DNA from: Solibacillus ferritrahens
Lineage (GTDB): Bacteria > Bacillota > Bacilli > Bacillales_A > Planococcaceae
Direction: 5' to 3'
DNA length: 64,000 nucleotides
NCBI RefSeq assembly: GCF_037027585.1
Contig: NZ_JAXCLE010000005.1
Coordinates: 124,001-188,000 of the forward strand
Shown here: piece by piece, positions 18,143 to 27,030 of the stretch
How the letters are laid out: each line of letters begins with the position of its first letter
How positions within the stretch are numbered: the first letter of the stretch is position 1
Made by a program: the position numbers and the translations under genes
The notes under the pieces: model-generated
The model's database searches: none
The model's input: only the letters and a program-made list of their open reading frames with translations
Told to the model about the DNA's origin: nothing

Positions 18143-18231
18143 AAACTAGCCTTCTATTTAAGCAGTCCAACTAACAACTGTGCCCCTCTGTCTGTTATAA
18201 TAGGTGTTAGCAAAATATTATGGAGGCAGTT

Positions 18232-18729
18232 ATGGATAATAATGATATTTTAATCCGTGTGCGTTACGCGTTGGATTTTAAAAATAGAGAAATGATTGAG
18301 ATATTTAAGTTAGGCGGAGTGAAGATTACACCAGAAGAAATGCCGAAAATTTTAACGAAGTCTTTGGAAAAAGAGGCTGAAGTACCAGTTGATTACGATC
18401 AAATGAAAGTAAACAATAAAAATTTAGAGGCCTTTTTCAATGGTCTAATTACGTATAAGCGCGGTCCTATGCCTAAAAAAGAAGGACAAGCAGTGCCAGT
18501 ACAAGAAAAACCAGATCATGTGAACAATATGATCTTAAAAAAACTAAAGGTAGCGTGCCAGCTTACAACCGAAGATATGCTGGATATTCTGGATGAAGGT
18601 GGTATCGCTGTTTCGAAAGGCGAACTCGGTGCAATTATGCGTAAACCGGGACACCGAAATTATAAAGAGTGCGGGGATAACTTTGCCCGCAAGTTTTTAA
18701 AAGGTTTGTCCATTCGTAATCGAGGATAA
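18232..18729 (+). CDS. DUF1456 family protein (YehS-like)
   Basis: A 165-residue protein with two copies of a helical DUF1456 module, around residues 3-40 (NDILIRVRYALDFKN then MIEIFKLGG) and 101-140 (NNMILKKLKVACQL then DMLDILDEGG), joined by a basic linker. Each repeat pairs a hydrophobic helix with a glycine turn. TGGAGG precedes ATG 18232; a nearer-upstream ATG at 18220 overlaps that site. The family (E. coli YehS) has no known function that I can state. Soluble, no membrane segments. Confidence 0.85.
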   Translation: MDNNDILIRVRYALDFKNREMIEIFKLGGVKITPEEMPKILTKSLEKEAEVPVDYDQMKVNNKNLEAFFNGLITYKRGPMPKKEGQAVPVQEKPDHVNNMILKKLKVACQLTTEDMLDILDEGGIAVSKGELGAIMRKPGHRNYKECGDNFARKFLKGLSIRNRG

Positions 18730-18735
18730 AATTAT

Positions 18736-18773
18736 AAACTGTTTAGAAGGTGAATACTTTCTAGGCAGTTTTT
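18736..18773 (+). terminator. Intrinsic terminator
   Basis: AAACTG...TAGAA pairs with TTCTA...CAGTTT, interrupted by a small internal loop and followed by TTTT. It ends the DUF1456 gene. Confidence 0.65.
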
Positions 18774-18945
18774 CATTTGTAGAGGAAATTTGAAGTATGA
18801 GATAAAACATCAACTATCTATTTATGTTTGAAGTTTGATACAATGAAATGTATTGCTTTACTTTACTTCTGAGTGTAGACGTACAAAAACATAAGGAAGA
18901 AGATAAAGGCAGATCATAATTGATAAGAGGAATGGTGAACGAGCG

Positions 18946-19842
18946 TTGAAAACTTTTAAGAAAGTGTATATCGAAATTACAAGCGTTTGTAATTTAGCTT
19001 GTAGCTTTTGTCCACCTACAGAGCGAGCAAAAGGTCTAATAAAGGTAGAGCAATTTGCTCATATTCTAGATGAAATTAGTGGCTATACAAAATATATTTA
19101 TTTGCACGTTAAAGGGGAGCCTTTACTGCACCCGCGAATTGGTCAATTACTCGACATTGCCCATGAAAAAGGCTTTAAAGTCAATATTACGACAAACGGA
19201 ACTTTGATTAAAAAGAACCGCGATAAACTATTAGGTAAGCCAGCACTTAGACAAATTAATTTTTCTCTTCACAGCTTTGATGGACATGAAGGTTCTGAAA
19301 ACCGGGAAAAATATTTAGGTGATATTTTGGAGTTTGTGCGTGATGTACGAGAGCATAATGTTATTATTTCGTACCGATTATGGAATTTACAGCGAAACAA
19401 TGTTTCAGAGCTGGCAAACCGTAGAAACCGTGAAACACTTGAAGTTTTAGAAAATGAATACGGATTAGACTTTGAGATTCAAGAGCGGGTAGAAATGGGC
19501 AAAGGTTTAAAAATAGCAAAAAATATTTATTTAAACCAAGATCATGAATTCCGCTGGCCAAGCTTGCTTGAAAAAGCAGATGAAGGGAAAGGGTTCTGCC
19601 ATGCATTGCGTACACATGCAGCTATTTTAGTGGATGGCTCTGTCGTTCCTTGCTGTTTAGATGGCGAGGGTGTGATTAATTTAGGCAATGTCCATAATCA
19701 GCAATTTGGGGATATTATCAACACTGAACGTGCACAAAATTTAGTGGATGGCTTTTCTCGCCGAGAAGCTATTGAAGAGCTATGTAAAAAATGTGGTTTC
19801 CGTCAAAAGTTTGGAATGGATTCCGAGTTACCGGACATATAA
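18946..19842 (+). CDS. Radical SAM/SPASM domain protein
   Basis: A 298-residue radical SAM enzyme. The cluster motif CNLACSFC (CX3CX2C) is at residues 15-22, followed by the GEP-like KGEPLLHP SAM-binding strand. The C-terminus carries a SPASM-type set of cysteines: CHALRTHAAI, PCCLDGEG and CKKCG. SPASM members usually modify peptides or proteins, or assist enzyme maturation, using auxiliary Fe-S clusters. No precursor peptide is evident in the next few hundred bases. The start is TTG with GGTGA about 8 nt upstream. Monocistronic. The substrate is unknown. Confidence 0.85.
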   Translation: MKTFKKVYIEITSVCNLACSFCPPTERAKGLIKVEQFAHILDEISGYTKYIYLHVKGEPLLHPRIGQLLDIAHEKGFKVNITTNGTLIKKNRDKLLGKPALRQINFSLHSFDGHEGSENREKYLGDILEFVRDVREHNVIISYRLWNLQRNNVSELANRRNRETLEVLENEYGLDFEIQERVEMGKGLKIAKNIYLNQDHEFRWPSLLEKADEGKGFCHALRTHAAILVDGSVVPCCLDGEGVINLGNVHNQQFGDIINTERAQNLVDGFSRREAIEELCKKCGFRQKFGMDSELPDI

Positions 19843-20017
19843 AATACTAATTTTAAACCTGATGACAGAGATGTAAATATAGTATAATTATAGTGATAAA
19901 TTTACAGATTTCACTGAAGAATAGATCGTAAGTGAGTTTATGATATTGTAAAAAAACTTACACAAATTCTAATCGAAGTAAAAGCTCCTTATGTAAGATC
20001 ATAATGTGTATTAACGA

Positions 20018-20054
20018 CGGGTTGTTCAAAGTAAAATTTGAACAACCCGTTTTA
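20018..20054 (+). terminator. Intrinsic terminator
   Basis: A 13-bp perfect stem (20018-20030 with 20037-20049) with a 6-nt loop followed by TTTTAT on the plus strand. It lies 175 nt after the radical SAM gene, and a TATAAT at 19883-19888 precedes it, so it could also end a short independent transcript. Confidence 0.85.
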
Positions 20055-20074
20055 TATGGATTCTGAGCTTTTTC

Positions 20075-20650
20075 CTATTGTGCCTGCATAAATGTAACCG
20101 TCATTGCTTGACTGTCGTATAAGCACCACTCCTTATTTTCTACAACGGGACCGACATTTATTTGGTAACTCCTATGTCCAACTGACAATGGAATGTCATA
20201 TGGTACAGGTTGTCTCTTCCCGTTATTGTATATCGCCGCCTCATGACTATGACCAAAAAATAGTAACGGCGTTTCAATATGAGGAAATGTAGGGTTAAAT
20301 GTTTTATCCCACACTATTTGGTGACCGTGAATTAACGTTGCATGCTCAATTTCAAGGGCATTTTCATATTGCAGAAAACGCTCATCCCCTGTTACAAGAG
20401 CAATGCGTTCTTCCTGGTTGCCGATAATTGAAGGAAATGTTAAGAGGCGCATAAACCTATCATCAATTATCGCTGCATCTTTTAACCTTGCATGACGAAT
20501 CCCTTTCGCTTTTTTCTTGCCGATTTTACACTCAAATAAATCCCCTAAGCCAATAATCTCTGCATTGGGCGCCACTTGCTGTATATGATTTAACACCTTT
20601 TTTGTATTTTTATAATGCGAATGTAAGTCACTCAAAATCGCATACTTCAT
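20075..20650 (-). CDS. Calcineurin-like metallophosphoesterase
   Basis: A 191-residue phosphoesterase with the full dimetal motif set: DLH (Asp8, His10), GLGDLFE (Asp36), GNQE (about 77-80), IHGHQ and GHSHE. Length and layout fit the YfcE/MJ0936-type phosphodiesterases that use Mn2+ or Ni2+. GGTGATTCTTT precedes the ATG. The cellular substrate is not evident. It is convergent with the radical SAM gene and divergent from the MurR operon. Confidence 0.87.
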   Translation of the reverse strand: MKYAILSDLHSHYKNTKKVLNHIQQVAPNAEIIGLGDLFECKIGKKKAKGIRHARLKDAAIIDDRFMRLLTFPSIIGNQEERIALVTGDERFLQYENALEIEHATLIHGHQIVWDKTFNPTFPHIETPLLFFGHSHEAAIYNNGKRQPVPYDIPLSVGHRSYQINVGPVVENKEWCLYDSQAMTVTFMQAQ

Positions 20651-20760
20651 AAAGAATCACCACCGTATAATTGAATTTCTACAATATTATAGCAATAGTC
20701 AATAAATCGATAAAATAAAACATTTACCCCTATTTATTTTCAGAAAATTTAAATAAAATC

Positions 20761-20805
20761 TTGACGACTAGCAATATAGGTTTTATTATGAAGTTAAATT
20801 TCATA
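20761..20805 (+). promoter_or_regulatory. Promoter and probable MurR-type operator
   Basis: TTGACG (20761-20766), 17-nt spacer, TATTAT (20784-20789). A 19-bp palindrome with one mismatch (20787-20805, arms TATGAA and TTCATA) overlaps the -10 and start region. Its position is ideal for repression by the RpiR-type regulator encoded next. Confidence 0.65.
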
Positions 20806-20855
20806 TATTTTACATAAAAGAAGGAGTTTTACAACATTTTGTATGAGAGTAGGTA

Positions 20856-21707
20856 GTGGATTTGGAAAATAGTATTGAGAGAATACGTTCGGGGATGGAA
20901 TTGCTGAAACCTGCTGAAAGAAATGTAGCTTTATATATTTTAAGTCATTTAGAGGATATCATACGTATGCCGATTGCTACGCTTGCTGAAAAAGCTAAAA
21001 CAAGTGAAGCAACAATTGTACGGATGTGTAGAGCATTGAACTTTTCAGGATTTAAAGATTTAAAACTAAGTATTGCAACAGCATCTACTCTTGAAATCCA
21101 ACAAAACCACAATTTTGAACTAGAAAAAGATTCCACGATTATGCAAATGATACAGACGATTGAAATGCATAATATCGATGCAATCCAACGAACGCTAATG
21201 ATTAATGACGAAAGAGAATTGGAAAAAATTATTCATCAAATAAATAACGCGAGAAAGATAAGCTTTATTGGCATCGGGGCTTCAGCGATCGTTGCGCAGG
21301 ATTTCGAACATAAGTTGAAGCGGATAAATAAAAACTGCGAAACAATATTTGATAGTCATGGGCAGCTTATTGCAGCAACACATGCAACGTGCGAGGATGT
21401 TGTTTTCGCCATCTCGTACTCAGGGGAAACGAAGGAAATTATTAATGCGCTTACAGTTGCAAAAGAGAATAAAGCAACAGTTATTACAATGACACAAAAT
21501 AAACGAAATACAATACAAAGCTTTGCAGACTATGCTCTATACGTTGTTTCTAATGAAGCAGATATTCGTAGCTCGGCAACCGCATCACGCATCGCACAAC
21601 TGACATTAAATGATATTTTATATACAGGAATTGCCACGTTAAACTATGAAAAATCGATTGTTGCGTTAAATCGAACACTCGAGGTAATTAAGGGTTTTTC
21701 TCGTTAA
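20856..21707 (+). CDS. murR: RpiR-family regulator (MurR-like)
   Basis: A 283-residue regulator with an N-terminal HTH_6 domain (residues 1-75; ATLAEKAKTSEATIVRMCRAL is the helix-turn-helix region) and a C-terminal SIS sugar-phosphate domain (about 110-280; FIGIGASAIVAQDFEHKLKR, SYSGETKEI). In E. coli and B. subtilis, MurR of this family represses MurNAc genes until it binds MurNAc-6-phosphate. The gene starts with GTG and leads an operon that ends with murQ, which supports that role. A palindrome over the promoter fits autorepression. The symbol is by context; another sugar phosphate as effector is possible. Confidence 0.8.
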   Translation: MDLENSIERIRSGMELLKPAERNVALYILSHLEDIIRMPIATLAEKAKTSEATIVRMCRALNFSGFKDLKLSIATASTLEIQQNHNFELEKDSTIMQMIQTIEMHNIDAIQRTLMINDERELEKIIHQINNARKISFIGIGASAIVAQDFEHKLKRINKNCETIFDSHGQLIAATHATCEDVVFAISYSGETKEIINALTVAKENKATVITMTQNKRNTIQSFADYALYVVSNEADIRSSATASRIAQLTLNDILYTGIATLNYEKSIVALNRTLEVIKGFSR

Positions 21708-21764
21708 TATTGGTGCTGACTATATTCATATAGTTAACATAATGAAAATGAAGGGGTGTAATGT

Positions 21765-23168
21765 ATGTTTGTTATCAAAGAGAGAAAGCAGACTTGGTTT
21801 TTAGTAGCATTAATGAGTTTAATGTTATTGCTCGTCGCATGTTCGAATGACGAGGAATCAAACAGCGGCACTGAAGGAAACGGCAATACAGAACAATCAA
21901 CGACTCCATCGGATAATACTACTACAGAAAATACAGGGGATGGTTTGTCAGGCACACTGGAAATTCAATATTTTGTTGGAGGCTATGGTGACGGATGGTG
22001 GAAGCAAGTTATAGGTGACTTCCAAAAACAGCATCCGGATTTAAAAATTGTTGAACATGCAGGTCCGAACATTAATACAGAGATGAACACACGCTGGATT
22101 TCGGAAACACCACCTGATGTCGTATATATCGATGGTGCTGGAGCTAGTGAAACACAAATGATCGCTGAAGGTCAGTTAATGGATATTAGTGAATTTGCTA
22201 AAGGAATTAAACTTGAAAATGGTACAGCTTTATTAGATAGCTTTATCTCACCGGCAGAAGAAGTTGATGGCGGGAAAATCTATAGTTTACCATTAGTATT
22301 CGATACATGGGGAACTTGGTTTGACGCGAAGTGGTTTGAAGAAAACGGATGGGAAGTACCAACAGATTTTGACAGCTGGATCAGTTCTATGGAGAAAATT
22401 AAAGCCGATACAAAAATTGCACCATTTGTAACGACAGGACAACACACACAATACTTCCACCGTGGCGTATTGAATCCGGCTTTTGCTGCAGCAGGCGGTG
22501 AAGAGTTATTAAATGACTTAAATAATGGTGTAGTAGAGGCTTGGAAAAAACCTGAAACGCTTGAAGTATTGAAGAAGGTTGAAAAAATTGCTAAAGCAGG
22601 AGTAATCGATAGCGGTTTTGCTGCCTACAATCATACGCAATCACAAATGAACTTTTTAATGCATAAAAATGCTTATATTCCAGTAGGTTTCTGGTTACCA
22701 AATGAAATGAAAAATGATACGCCAGACAGTTTTGAATTCGGCTTTACACCAACACCGATGAATGACCCTGGTAAGCCATTAGCGCTTGTACCGGATATTC
22801 GTACAATTGCAATTGCTGAAAAATCGCAAAATCCGGAAGCTGCAAAAGCATTTTTAGAATTCATTTTTACGGAAGAATATGCGCAGGCATTTGCTGAATC
22901 AACAGGTGCGATTATGAACATGAAGGACATTGATTTGTCTTCGAATACTAATGTTCAGGATTTCTTGAAAAATATAAATGAAATGATCAACAATCCAGGT
23001 GCTGTTCATACGTACAAACGTTACACACCAGATGCTGAACTGCAAAAAATAGCGGTTGAAATTACAAATGAAATTAAATTGTTAATTATTGATATCCTAC
23101 TTGGTGACATTACTGCTGAAGAATTCGTCGATAAGATGGTGAAAAAAGCAGAGGAACTAAGAAAATAA
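21765..23168 (+). CDS. ABC sugar-binding lipoprotein
   Basis: A 467-residue solute-binding protein of the extracellular family 1 (CUT1). A signal peptide ends in the lipobox LVAC with Cys26 as the lipidated residue, followed by an Asn/Ser/Thr/Glu-rich linker to about residue 62. The domain then begins with LEIQYFVGGYGDGW. Many aromatic residues in the middle, as expected for a sugar-binding cleft. It is the first transporter gene in the putative MurNAc or muropeptide operon, 57 nt after murR, and is followed by an internal hairpin. The ligand is inferred from context only. Confidence 0.87.
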   Translation: MFVIKERKQTWFLVALMSLMLLLVACSNDEESNSGTEGNGNTEQSTTPSDNTTTENTGDGLSGTLEIQYFVGGYGDGWWKQVIGDFQKQHPDLKIVEHAGPNINTEMNTRWISETPPDVVYIDGAGASETQMIAEGQLMDISEFAKGIKLENGTALLDSFISPAEEVDGGKIYSLPLVFDTWGTWFDAKWFEENGWEVPTDFDSWISSMEKIKADTKIAPFVTTGQHTQYFHRGVLNPAFAAAGGEELLNDLNNGVVEAWKKPETLEVLKKVEKIAKAGVIDSGFAAYNHTQSQMNFLMHKNAYIPVGFWLPNEMKNDTPDSFEFGFTPTPMNDPGKPLALVPDIRTIAIAEKSQNPEAAKAFLEFIFTEEYAQAFAESTGAIMNMKDIDLSSNTNVQDFLKNINEMINNPGAVHTYKRYTPDAELQKIAVEITNEIKLLIIDILLGDITAEEFVDKMVKKAEELRK

Positions 23169-23206
23169 GAAGCGGTCACATTCTAAAGAAGTGACTACGG
23201 GAAATG

Positions 23207-23233
23207 AGGTTGCTAAAAGCTTTTTAGCAACCT
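23207..23233 (+). terminator. Internal hairpin/attenuating terminator
   Basis: A 12-bp stem (AGGTTGCTAAAA with TTTTAGCAACCT) with a very small loop, then TTATTTAA. It sits between the binding protein gene and the first permease gene, so some transcripts probably end here, giving more binding protein than permease. Confidence 0.65.
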
Positions 23234-23264
23234 TATTTAATAATAGAGAAAGGAGAAATGATTA

Positions 23265-24158
23265 ATGACCTTTTCTTCCAAAAGTAAATATTTGTTTTTA
23301 GCATTTTGTTTACTGCCGACTTTTCTGCTATTTATAATTTTTACTGTTTACCCTATGTTAGGTGGTTTGTATTACTCATTTTTTGATTGGTCCGGAACAA
23401 GTGCCAACAAAACATTTATTGGCTTAGATAATTATATTCGTCTATGGAATGACTCCATTATTAAAAAGGCGATAATAAATGACTTTTTCTTTGTATTTGT
23501 AAAAGTCATTGGGATCATGACGCTCGCCCTATTTTTTGCGGTGGCATTAACGCAGCTTAAGATTAAGGAAGCGCCATTTTACCGGATTGTATTTTTCTTT
23601 CCTAATATTATGTCTGTAGTAGTTATCGGGATTTTATGGCAGTTTATTTATGATCCGAATATGGGGATTGTAAATAGCTTATTAAATCAAGTCGGATTAA
23701 CAGAATGGGCCCGGCCTTGGTTAGGTGATAAAACATGGGTACTACCTAGTATTGCGATTCCCGCCATTTGGGCAGGGATTGGATTATTTATGCTACTTAT
23801 AATGGGTGGTATATCGAATGTGCCGAAAAGTTTATATGAAGCGGCAGATATTGATGGTGCATCTGAATGGCAACAATTTTGGCATATTACGGTTCCACTC
23901 GTTTGGCCACAAATTAAAACATCCATTCTCTATATTATTATTACCTCTCTTAACGGTTCATTTGTACTTGTGCAAGTTATGACGGGGGGCGGACCGGGAA
24001 GTGCTTCAGAAGTTATGGGCTCCTATTTATACCAGCGCGCTTTTGAAGATTTCCAATTTGGCTATGGTGCAGCGATTGGGGTACTAATCTTAGTTGTGTC
24101 GCTCATTACCGTTCTCGTGTCACAATTTATTTTGAAAAAAGAAAAAGTCGAATATTAA
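23265..24158 (+). CDS. ABC sugar permease (MalF/UgpA type)
   Basis: A 297-residue inner-membrane permease with six hydrophobic helices. The EAA loop that contacts the ATPase is seen as YEAADIDGASEWQQFWHITVP (about residues 188-208; conserved EAA...G and P). It forms the channel with the next gene. AAGGAG upstream of ATG 23265. It belongs to the operon led by murR. No nucleotide-binding subunit is encoded here. Confidence 0.9.
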   Translation: MTFSSKSKYLFLAFCLLPTFLLFIIFTVYPMLGGLYYSFFDWSGTSANKTFIGLDNYIRLWNDSIIKKAIINDFFFVFVKVIGIMTLALFFAVALTQLKIKEAPFYRIVFFFPNIMSVVVIGILWQFIYDPNMGIVNSLLNQVGLTEWARPWLGDKTWVLPSIAIPAIWAGIGLFMLLIMGGISNVPKSLYEAADIDGASEWQQFWHITVPLVWPQIKTSILYIIITSLNGSFVLVQVMTGGGPGSASEVMGSYLYQRAFEDFQFGYGAAIGVLILVVSLITVLVSQFILKKEKVEY

Positions 24159-24172
24159 CGGGGGGAATTTAG

Positions 24173-24997
24173 ATGAAAGTAGTTTCGCAAATTTTAGTAC
24201 GTATCCCGTTAATCCTATGGGCATTTATTGTAATTTTCCCGTTAATATGGATGTTTATGGGTGCGTTTAAATCGAATGCAGAAATCTTCACGTCACCTTG
24301 GTCATTTCCTACTGATTTTAGTTTTACAAATTTTGAGCGCGCATGGAATGACTATAATATCGGACGTGCATTTTTAAATAGTTTTTTTGTAACAGTTCTT
24401 GGATCATTTTTAACACTCATTTTATCCATTCCAACGGCTTATGCGTTAGAGCGTGTGCGGTCAAAATTCGGTGAAGTGCTAATTAATGTTTATTTAGCTT
24501 CAATGATGATCCCATCTGTTTTAGGTTGGATTCCTCTATTTTTCCTATTGATGAAGCTTAATTTACTAGACAATTTGTGGGCGTTATCCCTTGTTTATGC
24601 CATATCACATGTACCATTTACGATTTTCATTCTTGTTGGATTCATTGGCAATATTCCTAAAGAGCTGGAAGAAGCAGCGGTCGTTGATGGTATGAGTCCA
24701 TATGGCATACTATTTAAAATTGTGACACCACTCATAAAGACAGGAATTATAACCGTAACGATTTTAAATGCCATTTCTTATTGGAACGAATTTTTCATGG
24801 CGCTAATTTTACTTCAAACGGAAAGTAAAAATACGTTAGGTGTTGCTATGAATTTACTGAAAATCGATGCACAATACGATAGTGCATGGGGTGTATTATT
24901 TGCGGGGTTATGTATTGCTGTCATACCGGTAATCATTTTCTACTCATTCTTCCAACGCCATATCGTAAAGGGTATGACAGAAGGTGCCATCAAATAG
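24173..24997 (+). CDS. ABC sugar permease (MalG/UgpE type)
   Basis: A 274-residue second permease with six helices. The EAA loop EEAAVVDGMSPYGILFKIVTP (about residues 164-184) is intact. It begins 14 nt after the first permease with GGGGGAATTT upstream. The two permeases should form a heterodimer. Since no ATPase gene is present between 21.7 and 28 kb, a shared MsmX-like ATPase encoded elsewhere is expected, as for other CUT1 importers of Bacillus. Confidence 0.9.
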   Translation: MKVVSQILVRIPLILWAFIVIFPLIWMFMGAFKSNAEIFTSPWSFPTDFSFTNFERAWNDYNIGRAFLNSFFVTVLGSFLTLILSIPTAYALERVRSKFGEVLINVYLASMMIPSVLGWIPLFFLLMKLNLLDNLWALSLVYAISHVPFTIFILVGFIGNIPKELEEAAVVDGMSPYGILFKIVTPLIKTGIITVTILNAISYWNEFFMALILLQTESKNTLGVAMNLLKIDAQYDSAWGVLFAGLCIAVIPVIIFYSFFQRHIVKGMTEGAIK

Positions 24998-25007
24998 GAG
25001 GGGGATC

Positions 25008-26048
25008 ATGTCTTTTTCAGGAGTTGACCAATTTATTGAAACAGCAATCCAAAACAAAGAACTGCCGGGTGCAGTATTGGTTGTGGCAAATGCGAAGGAT
25101 GTAGTCTATTGTAAGGCATTCGGTATGGCACATATAGAAGAACAAATCCCGATGTCGGAACATACGATTTTTGATTGTGCTTCATTAACGAAAGTAGCAG
25201 CAACAGCAAGCTCAGTTTTATTATTGCTGGAGCAGGGCTTTATTGATTTAGATGATTCTATTAGCTACTACTTTCCGGAGCTTATATTGAGGCATGAAGA
25301 AGTTAGGATTCGACATTTATTAACACATACAAGCGGATTTCAGGCAGAAATCAAATTTTATAAAGAACAAATAGCAAACAAGGATATTGTGGAACGCATT
25401 GCACAGGAAACAGGACGGAAAAATGTAGAGCAGCAGGTCATCTATAGTGATGTAAACTATATTTTATTAGGGAAACTGATAGAAAAGGTTACGGGTATTT
25501 CTTTAGAGGACTATGCCCATAAAAATATTTTTCAACCGCTTCGTATGCAAAATACCCAATTTAATCCGTCTGTTCGATTGCGGGGAAAAATAGCGGCAAC
25601 TGAATACCGACCTTATTTAAACAAACATCAATGGGGTGATGTGCATGATGAAAATGCGCTCCATTTCGGTGGAGTTAGCGGGCATGCGGGATTATTTTCA
25701 ACTGCTGAGGATTTGGCGAGATTTGCTCAATCTTTTATGAAAAATAACGATTCTATTTTTAAAGAGCATACTAAGCAATTAGCAAAGCGGAGTTTTACAG
25801 AGCAGCATTTGGAACAGCGTGGATTAGGGTGGCAATTGTATTCTTCGCCTTCATTTTCCGGCCAATATTTACGAGATGGTTTTGGGCATACAGGGTTTAC
25901 GGGTACTTCAATTTGGATATCGGATGAGAAGCAATTAGTAATTATATTGTTAACAAATCGCGTTCATTTTGGACGAAGTTGTGAAATTCAAAGGTTTAGA
26001 AGAATTGTTCATAACTTAGTTGCACTTGAGAATGAAGAGGTAAGGTGA
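25008..26048 (+). CDS. Serine hydrolase of the beta-lactamase fold (AmiE-like)
   Basis: A 346-residue serine hydrolase. Motif 1 S-L-T-K is at residues 59-62, motif 2 Y-S-D at 146-148, and motif 3 H-T-G near 292-294. In B. subtilis, AmiE (YbbE) of this fold is an N-acetylmuramyl-L-alanine amidase encoded with murQRP and nagZ; this gene's place next to murQ suggests the same activity. Unlike AmiE it has no signal peptide: the sequence opens MSFSGVDQFIETAI. AGGAGGGGG lies 3-4 nt before ATG 25008, so the frame beginning at 24984 is not used. Penicillin-binding or esterase activity is the alternative. Confidence 0.8.
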   Translation: MSFSGVDQFIETAIQNKELPGAVLVVANAKDVVYCKAFGMAHIEEQIPMSEHTIFDCASLTKVAATASSVLLLLEQGFIDLDDSISYYFPELILRHEEVRIRHLLTHTSGFQAEIKFYKEQIANKDIVERIAQETGRKNVEQQVIYSDVNYILLGKLIEKVTGISLEDYAHKNIFQPLRMQNTQFNPSVRLRGKIAATEYRPYLNKHQWGDVHDENALHFGGVSGHAGLFSTAEDLARFAQSFMKNNDSIFKEHTKQLAKRSFTEQHLEQRGLGWQLYSSPSFSGQYLRDGFGHTGFTGTSIWISDEKQLVIILLTNRVHFGRSCEIQRFRRIVHNLVALENEEVR

Positions 26049-26052
26049 GCAT

Positions 26053-27030
26053 GTGTCAGGGAAATTATGGATTGGAATCGATGGCGGCGGCACTAAAACG
26101 ATTGCTGTAATCGGTAATGAAAGCGGACGTTTACTTGCAGCAGCCAAAGGGAGTTCCAGCAATTTAACAGCAATTTCAACAGAGCAGTTGTACACACTAA
26201 TAAATAATCTGATTGACCAATTGTTAATGAAGACAGGTGTAGCCTTATCGGATGTTGAAACGATATTTGCTGCAATGGCAGGTGCAGATCGACAAGCTGA
26301 GCAACAGAAAATATATGATGCGTTTTTGCAATCACCAGTTCTTGCTAAACTTAAAGTTCAGAGTGATATTCATGCTGCATTAGCAGCGGGAACATGGGGC
26401 AGAGAAGGTACTTTACTTATTGCTGGAACCGGAGCGATTATATTTGGTTATGAGCAACAAAACACATTTCGTGTTGGTGGCTGGGGCTATTTATTAGGTG
26501 ACGAAGGAAGCGGCTATCACTTAGGGAAGCTCGCCATTCGTTCTGTATTAAAGGCGCATGATGACAAAATGCCTTTAAAACTTTTTCAAAAAGAGATACT
26601 TACTCATTTTAATGTATTATCACCAGATCAGCTCATTACAAAAGTATATAGCAGCACAAATCCTGTAGCCGCTATTTCTTCTGTGAGCAGGATTGTGCTA
26701 GACGCTTTTGAAGAAGATACATTAGCAAAAGCCATCGTTTATACAGTTCAAGAAGCTTTATTAGAACTTATTGAAAGTGCCTACTCACGAATCGATCGAA
26801 CAAAGCCGGTAGTATTACACGGCGGATTATTTTCGAATAATATATTTTATGAAGAGTTTAACATGCGTTTTTCGTCACGATTTCCTGACTTGATTGCTTT
26901 GAAGCCAACAATTTCGGGGACAGTTGGAGCTTACTTATTAGCATTACATGAAAATAAAATTGAAGTAAGTGATCCGGTTAAACAAATGATTCAACAAACA
27001 TGGCGTCTATTGGAAGGTGAGATAACATGA
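26053..27030 (+). CDS. BadF/BadG-type sugar kinase (GlcNAc/MurNAc kinase)
   Basis: A 325-residue ASKHA kinase. Phosphate-1 motif GIDGGGTKT is at residues 8-16, followed by GTGAI and WGYLLGDEGSGYHLG around 118-145, and the adenosine motif LHGGLF near 255. This family includes human GlcNAc kinase and the clostridial MurK that phosphorylates MurNAc and GlcNAc. It overlaps murQ by 4 nt (ATGA). Because the importer is an ABC system, the sugar arrives unphosphorylated, and this enzyme would make MurNAc-6-phosphate for MurQ. Start GTG with AAGGTGA just upstream. Confidence 0.8.
   Translation: MSGKLWIGIDGGGTKTIAVIGNESGRLLAAAKGSSSNLTAISTEQLYTLINNLIDQLLMKTGVALSDVETIFAAMAGADRQAEQQKIYDAFLQSPVLAKLKVQSDIHAALAAGTWGREGTLLIAGTGAIIFGYEQQNTFRVGGWGYLLGDEGSGYHLGKLAIRSVLKAHDDKMPLKLFQKEILTHFNVLSPDQLITKVYSSTNPVAAISSVSRIVLDAFEEDTLAKAIVYTVQEALLELIESAYSRIDRTKPVVLHGGLFSNNIFYEEFNMRFSSRFPDLIALKPTISGTVGAYLLALHENKIEVSDPVKQMIQQTWRLLEGEIT

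Noticed and set aside
17973..18170. Minus-strand frame opposite the small acidic protein
   Set aside because: No ribosome-binding site, rich in rare-looking aromatic runs, and the plus-strand frame fits the local operon direction.
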